Origin: JBCCGR01 sp039029195
GTDB lineage: Bacteria > Pseudomonadota > Alphaproteobacteria > Rhizobiales > Rhizobiaceae
Length of the DNA stretch: 20,950 nt
Direction of reading: 5' to 3'
Assembly (NCBI GenBank): GCA_039029195.1
Contig: JBCCGR010000066.1
Coordinates: 1-20,950, forward strand
The position numbers and the translations under genes are program-made. Below the pieces are notes generated by a model that was not told the origin of the DNA, did not search any database, and worked only from the letters and a program-made list of their open reading frames with translations. Shown here piece by piece: positions 7,986-14,264 of this stretch (positions are counted from its first letter, which is position 1; each line of letters starts with the position of its first letter).

Positions 7986-8302
7986 CCCTGCGGATCGCCA
8001 AAAGTCGCCGTAAGAAGGTCTGCCACGGTGCGGGCATAGCCGGTTGCGCCTCCATCAATCTGCATGTTGGCAACCTCAGCATCATCGACATCATGTCCGG
8101 CACCGCGAAGTCCTGCCGCAATGATCTTCAGCATATCTGTTGATGACATTCGGCCAGTCGAAAACCGCTCCGTAAGGGCAACAACGTCCTGTGCATCGAA
8201 CTTGGCCTCAAGCTCGGCCAATGCGCCGAGCGTCAGGCAAAGTCGATGGTCTTTACCGTCAAATTTAGCGGCAACTTCACCGCGATGCTTGTTGATGATC
8301 AT
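7982..8302 (-). CDS. GTA tail assembly chaperone-like protein (g10)
   Basis: A 106-residue protein of the GTA g10 family (Phage_TAC_11 type). N-terminal RGEVAAKFDGKDHRLCLTLGALAELEAKF is the diagnostic part: a short beta region followed by the G-A-L-A-E-L-E helix. A helical region with GLRGAGHDVDDAEVANM follows. The position between tail tube and TIGR02216 chaperone matches the tail-chaperone slot. ATG 8302 overlaps the g9 stop by 4 nt (ATGA), so the two genes are likely translationally coupled. The function as a tail assembly factor comes from family and position. Confidence 0.9.
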   Translation of the reverse strand: MIINKHRGEVAAKFDGKDHRLCLTLGALAELEAKFDAQDVVALTERFSTGRMSSTDMLKIIAAGLRGAGHDVDDAEVANMQIDGGATGYARTVADLLTATFGDPQG

Positions 8303-8715
8303 GTAGAGGCCAGAAACGAAACTGCGCCGGCGGACTCCAGCGAGATATCGAACGTAAGTTCGCGATTGTGTTCACCGGCGAACTCGAGCGACGTGATCTG
8401 GAATGGCGCTTCAATGGTCCCGAAATCAGGAATGATGATCTGCCAGATCACAATTTCGGAATTGAAGAAGATCTGGCGCATGTCTTCATCTGACGCAGCG
8501 TCCTTGAATATTCCCGAGCCTGTGATTCCGACAGATTGAACGCCGCTACCCGATAGCAATTCCCGCCAACGGCCTGTCGATTGAAAGTCGGTCACATCCA
8601 CGGATTCAGCGTTGAAGTTCAAACGCCTGGACCGCATTCCTGCAACGGTGACAAAAGCGTTTGACCCTGCCCTGTCAACTTTCAACAGCATGTCCTTGCC
8701 GCGTTGGGCGACCAT
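8299..8715 (-). CDS. GTA major tail (tube) protein, TP901-1 family (g9)
   Basis: A 138-residue subunit that stacks as rings to form the tail tube. MVAQRGKDMLLKVD at the N-terminus, then RSRRLNFNAESVDVTD, GRWRELLSGSGVQSVGITGSGIF and a C-terminal LEFAGEHNRELTFDISLESAGAVSF, are characteristic of the TP901-1 major tail family. ATG 8715 has an excellent ribosome site, AAGGAG at about 7 nt. This suits a highly expressed structural gene that does not overlap its upstream neighbour. The 185 nt before it hold a hairpin and a possible short reading frame, described separately. Confidence 0.94.
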   Translation of the reverse strand: MVAQRGKDMLLKVDRAGSNAFVTVAGMRSRRLNFNAESVDVTDFQSTGRWRELLSGSGVQSVGITGSGIFKDAASDEDMRQIFFNSEIVIWQIIIPDFGTIEAPFQITSLEFAGEHNRELTFDISLESAGAVSFLAST

Positions 8716-8719
8716 ATGC

Positions 8720-8854
8720 TCACTCCTTGTGGTTCGAATCGTGTTTTGCGCAGGCGCACTTCACTGCAGCCTGGACCATCGGGCGGCAGTGTTTAGGCGC
8801 AGACTGATTGGTTTGATGATGTCGAGGGCCGTGTGAGGCCCAGACCAACATCAT
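8720..8854 (-). CDS. Possible 44-residue leader reading frame before the tail-tube gene
   Basis: A short frame starts at tandem ATGATG (8854-8849) and ends at a TGA that overlaps the ribosome site of g9 (AAGGAGTGA). It would encode a cysteine- and histidine-containing, mostly hydrophilic peptide (MMLVWASHGPRHH...CACAKHD) of no recognised family. The overlap of stop and Shine-Dalgarno is what a coupled leader would show. However, no good ribosome site precedes the ATGs and codon use is unremarkable. I consider it more likely untranslated than real. Confidence 0.2.
   Translation of the reverse strand: MMLVWASHGPRHHQTNQSAPKHCRPMVQAAVKCACAKHDSNHKE
8816..8854 (-). other. Imperfect hairpin in the gap upstream of the tail-tube gene
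   Basis: Two nested stems are visible: outer ATGATGT/ACATCAT (8816-8822 with 8848-8854) and inner GGGCC/GGCCC (8826-8830 with 8837-8841), with an asymmetric internal loop between them. No T-run follows on the minus strand, so it is not a clear terminator. It could stabilise the 5' end of a processed g9 transcript or slow readthrough from the head genes. Confidence 0.4.
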
Positions 8855-8900
8855 TCAAACTTTACGGGATCGGAAACTTAAGTCTGTTCCGGCTCTTGTT

Positions 8901-9314
8901 CTAAGCCGGTACTGGCTCGGTTACGGCTCGAAACCGCATGATTCCATGCAGATAACCGCTCTCAGAATCATGTCTCGCTTCGGCGAATTCCAAAGTCAGA
9001 TTGACCAGATGATTGTCGTTGAGAGAGATTTGCGCATCGCTCAACAGCACCTCGACCCTTGAACGTATCGCGTTCACTTCAGCGCGAGATCGGTCCTTCG
9101 ACCAGATGTGAAACGTTATCTGATGCTCCAAGCCGTCCTCGGTGGAAGTGCTCCAATCAGTGCTGGTTGCCCGGCTGATCACGATATATGGATGTGCTGC
9201 GCGATTGGGAAAGTGATCAAAGACACTGTTCGCGCCCAACAGACCCGAAAGTTCGGTGTCGCCTGTCAGCGTCTGATAAAGCCCTTGCTGAAGATCGCTT
9301 GCTGCATTCGGCAT
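8901..9314 (-). CDS. GTA tail terminator / head-tail joining protein, DUF3168 family (g8)
   Basis: A 137-residue protein at the head-tail interface. DUF3168 features are clear: an N-terminal helix followed by GDTELSGLLG, then VFDHFPNRAAHPYIVIS, HQITFHIWSKDRSRAEVNAIRSRVEVLL, and a C-terminal GYLHGIMRFRAVTEP. Members close the tail tube where it meets the connector. ATG 9314 follows GAGGAAGGGG about 11 nt upstream. It is separated from the preceding 72-residue gene by 52 nt and from g9 by 185 nt, the largest gap inside the tail half of the cluster. Confidence 0.9.
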   Translation of the reverse strand: MPNAASDLQQGLYQTLTGDTELSGLLGANSVFDHFPNRAAHPYIVISRATSTDWSTSTEDGLEHQITFHIWSKDRSRAEVNAIRSRVEVLLSDAQISLNDNHLVNLTLEFAEARHDSESGYLHGIMRFRAVTEPVPA

Positions 9315-9366
9315 CAGAATCGTTGCCCCTTCCTCGGCCTGTTCAAACTGTGTTCCAAGACTGGCT

Positions 9367-9585
9367 TCAATTCAACCTGTGATCATCAGAACCCGGTGTG
9401 TTGGAACGGGCTGACCTGCTCTTTGGCATTTCCAGCTTGAGTCCCTCCCGTTGCCGCACAAGATGCTGGTCGTGGCCGCTCGTGTGTAGACCTTTGGCCA
9501 TCGCAAATTGCTTCTTCCGCCTCAACGCGAGTTGAAGAATACGATCGCTAGACGAGCCGCGATGTCGAACATCAAACTTGATCAT
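9367..9585 (-). CDS. Unidentified 72-residue basic protein between head-closure and tail-terminator genes
   Basis: I do not recognise this protein. It starts at ATG 9585, which overlaps the g7 stop by 4 nt (ATGA), the same coupling used by the true cluster genes and the best evidence that it is translated. It is rich in Arg, Lys and His, with ALRRKKQFAMAKG in the first half and SRSARSNTPGSDDH near the end. Many HK97-like phages have an HK97 gp10-type tail completion protein in this slot. The size is too small for one, and only the serine/proline-rich end is loosely similar, so a shortened relic is just one possibility. Chance coding after g7 cannot be excluded. Confidence 0.5.
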   Translation of the reverse strand: MIKFDVRHRGSSSDRILQLALRRKKQFAMAKGLHTSGHDQHLVRQREGLKLEMPKSRSARSNTPGSDDHRLN

Positions 9586-9920
9586 CGACCGGTTTCGTCC
9601 ACCGCGCAAATGAGATAGCGCTTGCTTTCATCAGGGTCGTGGACGGTCAAAATTCGGAGCTCGCGCCCCTCGAACAAGAACCTGCAGTCGCTGGTGATGT
9701 CCTGCCGAAACCGAACAATAACCCGGTGACGCATCGTTTCTTGAACCTGGTCTTCGGTGGTCCCGGACGACGGAGAAACGGGAGACACGCGACCCCAGAT
9801 GCGCCCAAGTTCCGTCCAGCTTTCCGTTATTCCGCCTGCACCATCCGGAGTGTCGGTGCGTTGTTCCAATATTAAGCGGTGTCGCAGCCCACCCGGATCG
9901 ACAAATGTGGTGTTCGTCAA
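9582..9920 (-). CDS. GTA head closure / head-tail adaptor protein (g7)
   Basis: A 112-residue head-tail adaptor. RHRLILEQRTDTPDGAGGITESW followed by the aromatic RIWGRVSPVS is the standard signature of the phage head-closure family (SPP1 gp16-like), and FEGRELRILTVHDPDESKRYLICAVDE is the usual C-terminal half. The frame stays open up to 10010, but the extra upstream part lies inside g6 and has no family resemblance. I place the start at TTG 9920, which overlaps the g6 stop by 4 nt (TTGA) and has AGAGG about 8 nt upstream. The size then matches the family. Confidence 0.88.
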   Translation of the reverse strand: MTNTTFVDPGGLRHRLILEQRTDTPDGAGGITESWTELGRIWGRVSPVSPSSGTTEDQVQETMRHRVIVRFRQDITSDCRFLFEGRELRILTVHDPDESKRYLICAVDETGR

Positions 9921-10477
9921 ATCGACAACCTCTGATAGGGAGCCAACAAAAGATCCAAACCAGCGGGTGTTCCGGTCCGATACTCTGCTTCCGTCCGGTG
10001 CTCGAACCAATGTCCGGCCAGAACCACAATGGCCCGTTTCAGACCATCAGGGACGTCCGTTGGCAAATCGCCAAAACCGGTGGTCACTCGAATTTCCAAC
10101 CCGTTGAAGCATCTGGCTCCAACCAGTGAACTGTTGATCTTTAACCTTGCTGGATCTGAGATGAGATCGGCGGAATAGTCTCCTGGTGAAAGCACTGAAG
10201 TTGTATTGTCAGCGGCGTTGATGGTGAGACTGTCAATCGATCGAACCGGCGACGGCAGAATCGAGATCAACGCGTTCAATCTGTTCCCGTCCACCACTTG
10301 GAGCCATTGTTGGGTGATCAGCGACTTGCCCGTCATCGCCTCAACCTGCTGACGGGCGGTGCGAACCAGGTCGTTCAAAAACGCGTCTTCATCGCTGGTT
10401 TCAACACGCAAATGGGTCTTGAGTTCGACCACAGTTACGGGTTCCAGCGCGGGGCCGGCTATTTGAGTCAAACTCAT
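9917..10477 (-). CDS. GTA head-tail connector protein (g6)
   Basis: A 186-residue connector (HK97 gp6-like) that sits below the portal ring. The N-terminal half has PVTVVELKTHLRVETSDEDAFLNDLVRTAR followed by VEAMTGKSLITQQW, the core of the gp6/YqbG-type family. The C-terminal half (VTTGFGDLPTDVPDGLKRAIVVLAGHWFEHR) is the conserved helical part. ATG 10477 has an AGGTGA element about 6 nt upstream. The 73 nt between capsid stop and this start contain a strong hairpin. Confidence 0.92.
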   Translation of the reverse strand: MSLTQIAGPALEPVTVVELKTHLRVETSDEDAFLNDLVRTARQQVEAMTGKSLITQQWLQVVDGNRLNALISILPSPVRSIDSLTINAADNTTSVLSPGDYSADLISDPARLKINSSLVGARCFNGLEIRVTTGFGDLPTDVPDGLKRAIVVLAGHWFEHRTEAEYRTGTPAGLDLLLAPYQRLSI

Positions 10478-10504
10478 CGATCACCTGAAGGTTTGTTGGC
10501 GAGA

Positions 10505-10527
10505 TCCCGGAGGCTGCGCCTCCGGGA
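10505..10527 (-). other. Perfect 10-bp stem-loop between capsid and connector genes
   Basis: Arms TCCCGGAGGC and GCCTCCGGGA pair over all 10 bases around a 3-nt loop. It lies just downstream of the major capsid stop and 27 nt before the g6 start. No run of T follows on either strand, so it does not look like a complete intrinsic terminator. A leaky terminator, an RNase stop that protects the capsid mRNA 3' end, or a translation-isolating structure are all possible. Confidence 0.75.
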
Positions 10528-10550
10528 AGATTGCGGCGCGTCTTTGTAGT

Positions 10551-11813
10551 CTAAGCCGTGCCAAACTTCACAAATTTGATGGCATCGAAGTCCTGAACAC
10601 CACCGCCAACACGTTTGGTTGTGTAAAACAGAACATAAGGCTTGGCGGAATATGGATCGCGCAAAACGGCCACTCCCGCCCTGTCGACAATCAGATATCC
10701 GCGCGAGAAATCGCCAAAAGCGATTGATGTGGTGTCTGTTGCGATATCTGGCATGTCTTCGGACTCCACGACCTGGAAGCCCATCAACCGAGCATTGCCG
10801 CCAACCGTTGCTGGAGGCTGCCAGAGATAGTTTCCATCTGCATCCTTCAGCTTGCGGATTTCCGCTTGAACCTTGCGGTTCATCATCCAGCTCGCGTTTT
10901 GGCGATAGCCGGCCTTGGCGGCGTACACGGTATCCACAAGCACATCGGATGCATCGCTTGATGCAAATGCACCATCCACGCCAGTTGCCACGTAGCCAAG
11001 ATTGCCCCAACTCCAGCTCGCTTCGGCGACTGTCGGATAGTTAAGCAAGCCTGTTGGCTTGTTGACGCCATCACCTGAAATGAACGCCGTGCTTTCCTGC
11101 TCGGAGAACGCAGCTTCGACCTCCTGCGCCAGCCACTGATCGACATCAATCGCGGCATCGTCGAGCAAAGATGGTGTGGCGGCTGGCATGGCGTAGAGTT
11201 CCATTGTTGGAAACTGCAGCTCTGCCAGGGTTGGCGTGGCGGTCTGTGGCCGCGCATCCGTCTCTCCAACCCAACCGACAGCCGGTCCCGATTGGGCAAA
11301 CGGCTTCTTGTAAACCGATCCTGAAACCTGACGAATTGAAGCGACCGAACGCATCGGTGAAAGCTGTTTCAGCCGCGTTCCGATCTCAGCGGACAGTTCA
11401 TCTGGCACCAGATAGCCGCCGTCCGGGTCTGAGCCAATTGAGAATGCCTTGGCTTCGAGTGTTCGAAGACCGGTTTCATCGCCCTTTCGAACATAGTCAT
11501 CAAACCGGGCCGTGTGCTCGCTGTTCAGGTAGGACCGGGATGATGCCTCTCCCAGAAACGGTCGGCCACCTTTAACAATCAACCCGTCAAGATGTTGTTT
11601 TTGTTCGTCAATCGCTGTGTTGATGCGATCAAGCTTCTCTGTGGTCACAACATCGGCGGAGAAGCGCTTCTCAATCTGGTTCAGACGGTCATTGTTCGTC
11701 TGCTTGAACTCATCAAAGGCCGACAGGAAGCTGTCGAACGCGTTGGAGATTTCACCCGGTGATGCTTCAGCGGATTTCGTTTCAGGAGCTTTTGCCCCCA
11801 TTGTGTTGCTCAT
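10551..11813 (-). CDS. GTA major capsid protein, HK97 fold (g5)
   Basis: A 420-residue capsid subunit. Residues about 20-80 are a helical, coiled-coil-like scaffolding (delta) domain (FDSFLSAFDEFKQTNNDRLNQIEKRF), normally removed by the g4 protease before maturation. Residues about 85-420 form the HK97-type shell domain, with GGYLVPDELSAEI, KPFAQSGPAVGWVGETDARPQT, FISGDGVNKPTGLL and a C-terminal RVGGGVQDFDAIKFVKFGTA, all typical of the family. The frame is open to 11978, but the upstream part is inside g4. ATG 11813 overlaps the g4 stop by 4 nt (ATGA). The cleavage site is probably near residues 85-95 but cannot be fixed from sequence. Confidence 0.95.
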   Translation of the reverse strand: MSNTMGAKAPETKSAEASPGEISNAFDSFLSAFDEFKQTNNDRLNQIEKRFSADVVTTEKLDRINTAIDEQKQHLDGLIVKGGRPFLGEASSRSYLNSEHTARFDDYVRKGDETGLRTLEAKAFSIGSDPDGGYLVPDELSAEIGTRLKQLSPMRSVASIRQVSGSVYKKPFAQSGPAVGWVGETDARPQTATPTLAELQFPTMELYAMPAATPSLLDDAAIDVDQWLAQEVEAAFSEQESTAFISGDGVNKPTGLLNYPTVAEASWSWGNLGYVATGVDGAFASSDASDVLVDTVYAAKAGYRQNASWMMNRKVQAEIRKLKDADGNYLWQPPATVGGNARLMGFQVVESEDMPDIATDTTSIAFGDFSRGYLIVDRAGVAVLRDPYSAKPYVLFYTTKRVGGGVQDFDAIKFVKFGTA

Positions 11814-12511
11814 ATCTGGTTCCTCATGGAAAGTTCGATTGCCGCCAGCCGGAATTTTGCGGCCAACGTCGCGGTGTCGATTTGAGCAGCGTCCTGCTTG
11901 CCAATGAGTGCGGAGTATCCCTTGCCAATCACGGTTCGGGCCTGCCCCCTGGAAAGCCCAGCGTCCTGCGTGAGCCAACGTTCAAATTCTCTCGTGGTTG
12001 GGAGTGACCGATTCTCTATGGACTTGACCTGCGCAACGCGTGCGCTGGGCAACATGGGGAACGTCACCACAGAAATTTCCCAAAGATCCGCTTCCAATAT
12101 CGTGCGCAAACCGCTTGAGCGGTCGCGCTTGCTGCGGACGGTCTTAAACCCGATGGACAGACCATCGACCGCACCTGAACGCATCAGGTTTAGAACTTCG
12201 TCACCCTTTGGGCTCTCAAGCGTGATCTGTCCTTCGACGAAAAGACCTTTCTCGTCTTCCCGAACAGTTTTCCAAACGCCGATGGGTTGAGCGGGATCGT
12301 GCTGGTAGAGCATTTTGATGTGCGACAATGGGCGATTGCGCAGCGCATTTTGAAATGCCCCCCTGGCAACCAAGTCCCGACCCAGATCAGGTTCGCCGAA
12401 CAGACTTGCGTAACCGGAAAACATGCCATCCGACGTCACATCGTTCAGGCATCTTGCCTCGAACTTCGTCTCTGGAGCGGCAGTTGGATGAGCGGCGTTG
12501 AATGGCTTCAC
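11810..12511 (-). CDS. GTA prohead protease, peptidase S78 family (g4)
   Basis: A 233-residue maturation protease that cleaves the capsid delta domain inside the prohead. The herpesvirus-assemblin-like triad is visible as H71 (MLYQHDPAQPIGVW), S119 (AVDGLSIGFK) and E145 (DLWEISVVTFPMLP). GMFSGYASLFGEPDLGRD at the N-terminus is typical. The frame extends to 12613, but that would overlap DUF6107 by 106 nt. GTG 12511 overlaps its stop by 4 nt (GTGA) and has AAAGGAA about 8 nt upstream, so I chose it. The C-terminal part (FERWLTQDAGLSRGQARTVI) is a helical tail often found in this family. Confidence 0.93.
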   Translation of the reverse strand: MKPFNAAHPTAAPETKFEARCLNDVTSDGMFSGYASLFGEPDLGRDLVARGAFQNALRNRPLSHIKMLYQHDPAQPIGVWKTVREDEKGLFVEGQITLESPKGDEVLNLMRSGAVDGLSIGFKTVRSKRDRSSGLRTILEADLWEISVVTFPMLPSARVAQVKSIENRSLPTTREFERWLTQDAGLSRGQARTVIGKGYSALIGKQDAAQIDTATLAAKFRLAAIELSMRNQI

Positions 12512-12870
12512 GCGTTCGATTCCTTTATCGGCGGTTTTCCAGATTCGTGGGTCAGGCGGTGCTGTCCCAACGGTCGGTTGATCAGTCGTGACAGGAATCC
12601 AAGTCCCCACCATGCAATCAGACTTGCGGTTGCTGCACCGATGAGCGCGGTTTCAGCCGCGCCAAGCCGTCCAGCAATCCCCGCATGGTCGGTCAGCATC
12701 AGTCCCGCAGGCCCACCGAAAACCATGCCGGTGGTCACACCGACGGTGGCCCTAAGCGCCGCTTCTCGTCTGCCTCTTGGCAGGACATAGGCGATTGAAA
12801 TCAGAGAGCCGGCAACGGCGCCCGCTCCCTTTGCGGCCCAGATAATCGCCGCATTGGAGAAATCGCTCAA
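12508..12870 (-). CDS. DUF6107-like membrane protein between portal and protease (g3.5 position)
   Basis: A 120-residue hydrophobic protein. Segments about 8-30 (AIIWAAKGAGAVAGSLISIAY), 43-60 (VGVTTGMVFGGPAGLML) and 75-95 (ALIGAATASLIAWWGLGFL) are candidate membrane helices; the middle one is glycine-rich. The pattern LPRGRREAALRATVGVTTGMVFGG matches a small rhizobial family (DUF6107) found in GTA clusters. The start is TTG 12870, overlapping the portal stop by 4 nt (TTGA), and the stop overlaps the g4 start, so it is fully embedded in the coupled series. Rhodobacter GTA has a small gene, g3.5, at the same place. Its function is unknown; anchoring proheads to the inner membrane is a guess. 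Confidence 0.85.
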   Translation of the reverse strand: MSDFSNAAIIWAAKGAGAVAGSLISIAYVLPRGRREAALRATVGVTTGMVFGGPAGLMLTDHAGIAGRLGAAETALIGAATASLIAWWGLGFLSRLINRPLGQHRLTHESGKPPIKESNA

Positions 12871-14063
12871 TCTGGATCACTCGCAGAGACCGGAGCGTAT
12901 CCAACAATGGATCGTTTTTCGTTGCCGGTCAGGAACGAAGCATCGTTCAACCGTTTCCAGAGTGCATCACGCTCAGTGGAAAGCGCCTCCACCTCATCAA
13001 GATCAAACCTGAGTTCCAGGCGACCGTCATACTGGTCCAACATCCAGCGTTGAAATGCAGACGCCGTTCGTTTCAACAGTGGAATGATCGTCTGCCGCCA
13101 AAGCGCCCGCTGGGCCTCTTTGTAGTTGGCGTAAGTGTTGTCGCCAGGAATCCCAAGCAGCATAGGCGGAACACCAAATGCCAGGGCAATGTCGCGCGCG
13201 GCGCCATTTTTGGCTTCGATGAAATCCATATCCTTTGGACTGTAGCCCATGGCTTTCCAGTCAAGTCCGCCTTCAAGCAGCATTGGCCGTCCGGCCCTCT
13301 GTGCACCAGTGTACCCTGCCTCGAGTTCCTCCTTCAGCCGATCAAACTGCTCTACGGTCAGATTGCCGCCCTCTTTCGGGGCGTAGACCAAGGCTCCGGA
13401 TGGTCGTGCTGAATTGTCGAGAAGCGCTTTGTTCCAGCAGCTGGCTGCATTGTGAATGTCAAGCGCATGGAGTGCCGCCTGAAGCGGGGCATATCCATAG
13501 TGATCGTTGCGCGGGTGGTACAAAGTCAGATGTAGGACGTCAGAGACCCCATGTTCGTCGATTGCAAAGCGTAATTTGCTCTGATCAACGCTGTATTCAT
13601 AAGCCTCTGGCCAGCCGGTTCTCGAACAGATCACCTTCACCCGATCGGGCCGAAGCGTGTGCAGCTCAACTGGATTGACCGAGCCGTGGAGCCTTTCAAC
13701 ATACGCGTTGCCGTGGACAAGAAGCTGGCCAAACAAAGCCTCGAAAAACTCGGTCCCGGATTGACGAGAGTTCGGAGTGGCGAGAAGATCCTTCAGTGGA
13801 TGGGTGTCCTGCGACACCCCATCCATTTGGACCGCGATTGGAACAGATGACGCAGCCTCGGAAATCATTCTTACACATCGATAAACAACCGGATTTCGCA
13901 TGAACCCGACCTGGGCGAGTGTCGATGCGTCACCCGGCGACCAGATGGCGTTCAACTGGTTCTGCAAACTGAAAAAACTGCCGCCGAGAGATTTTGCCTC
14001 AGACGAGCCAGTCGAGCTCGCGGGCTCCCGATTGGGAACCAGCCAGCCAAAAGGATTTTTCAT
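12867..14063 (-). CDS. GTA portal protein, HK97 family (g3)
   Basis: A 398-residue portal subunit; twelve form the DNA channel at one capsid vertex. The HK97-type signatures are in order: GFMRNPVVYRCVRMISEAASSVPI (about 60-85), HPLKDLLATPN, FGQLLVHGNAYVER, DVLHLTLYHPRNDHYGYAPLQAA, and AFGVPPMLLGIPGDNTYANYKEAQRA in the C-terminal half. ATG 14063 gives MKNPFGWL and the usual length. The longer reading from 14162 adds 33 residues without similarity. A weak GGGATGG lies upstream. The gene is followed by TTGA overlap with the DUF6107-like gene. Confidence 0.94.
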   Translation of the reverse strand: MKNPFGWLVPNREPASSTGSSEAKSLGGSFFSLQNQLNAIWSPGDASTLAQVGFMRNPVVYRCVRMISEAASSVPIAVQMDGVSQDTHPLKDLLATPNSRQSGTEFFEALFGQLLVHGNAYVERLHGSVNPVELHTLRPDRVKVICSRTGWPEAYEYSVDQSKLRFAIDEHGVSDVLHLTLYHPRNDHYGYAPLQAALHALDIHNAASCWNKALLDNSARPSGALVYAPKEGGNLTVEQFDRLKEELEAGYTGAQRAGRPMLLEGGLDWKAMGYSPKDMDFIEAKNGAARDIALAFGVPPMLLGIPGDNTYANYKEAQRALWRQTIIPLLKRTASAFQRWMLDQYDGRLELRFDLDEVEALSTERDALWKRLNDASFLTGNEKRSIVGYAPVSASDPD

Positions 14064-14189
14064 GCATCCATCCCGAATTGAATTGAACTTGCTTGCGCCG
14101 CGCAGATTGTTCGCCATCGACGCCAACAGGCGTTCGATTGAGCCCGTTCGCGTTTGGCGCAACTACCAAATCCGCCCGAATAGCAGATC

Positions 14190-14201
14190 CCTGAGCTCAG
14201 G
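14190..14201. repeat. 12-bp perfect palindrome in the terminase-portal gap
   Basis: CCTGAGCTCAGG is a perfect palindrome in the 201-nt untranslated gap between the TerL stop and the portal start. The rest of the gap shows no convincing promoter, reading frame or RNA gene; a 5-bp hairpin (ACGCC/GGCGT near 14120-14133) is the only other element. It might be a protein-binding site or chance. Confidence 0.3.
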
Positions 14202-14264
14202 CTAATTTCCGTAATATCAATGGCCTAGCGCCATCTGTTGCTTTCTCCAAACACGCATCGTGCG

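Noticed and set aside
9921..10010. N-terminal extension of the head closure gene into g6
   Set aside because: The extra 30 residues lie within g6 and do not look like the family; TTG 9920 with AGAGG and a 4-nt overlap fits better.
10505..10527. Intrinsic terminator after the capsid gene
   Set aside because: The stem is strong but neither strand has a following T-run, so I list it only as a stem-loop.
11814..11978. N-terminal extension of the capsid gene into g4
   Set aside because: The extension is coded inside the protease gene and lacks similarity; ATG 11813 overlaps the protease stop.
12512..12613. Longer start for the prohead protease
   Set aside because: It would overlap the DUF6107-like gene by 106 nt; GTG 12511 has a ribosome site and a 4-nt overlap.
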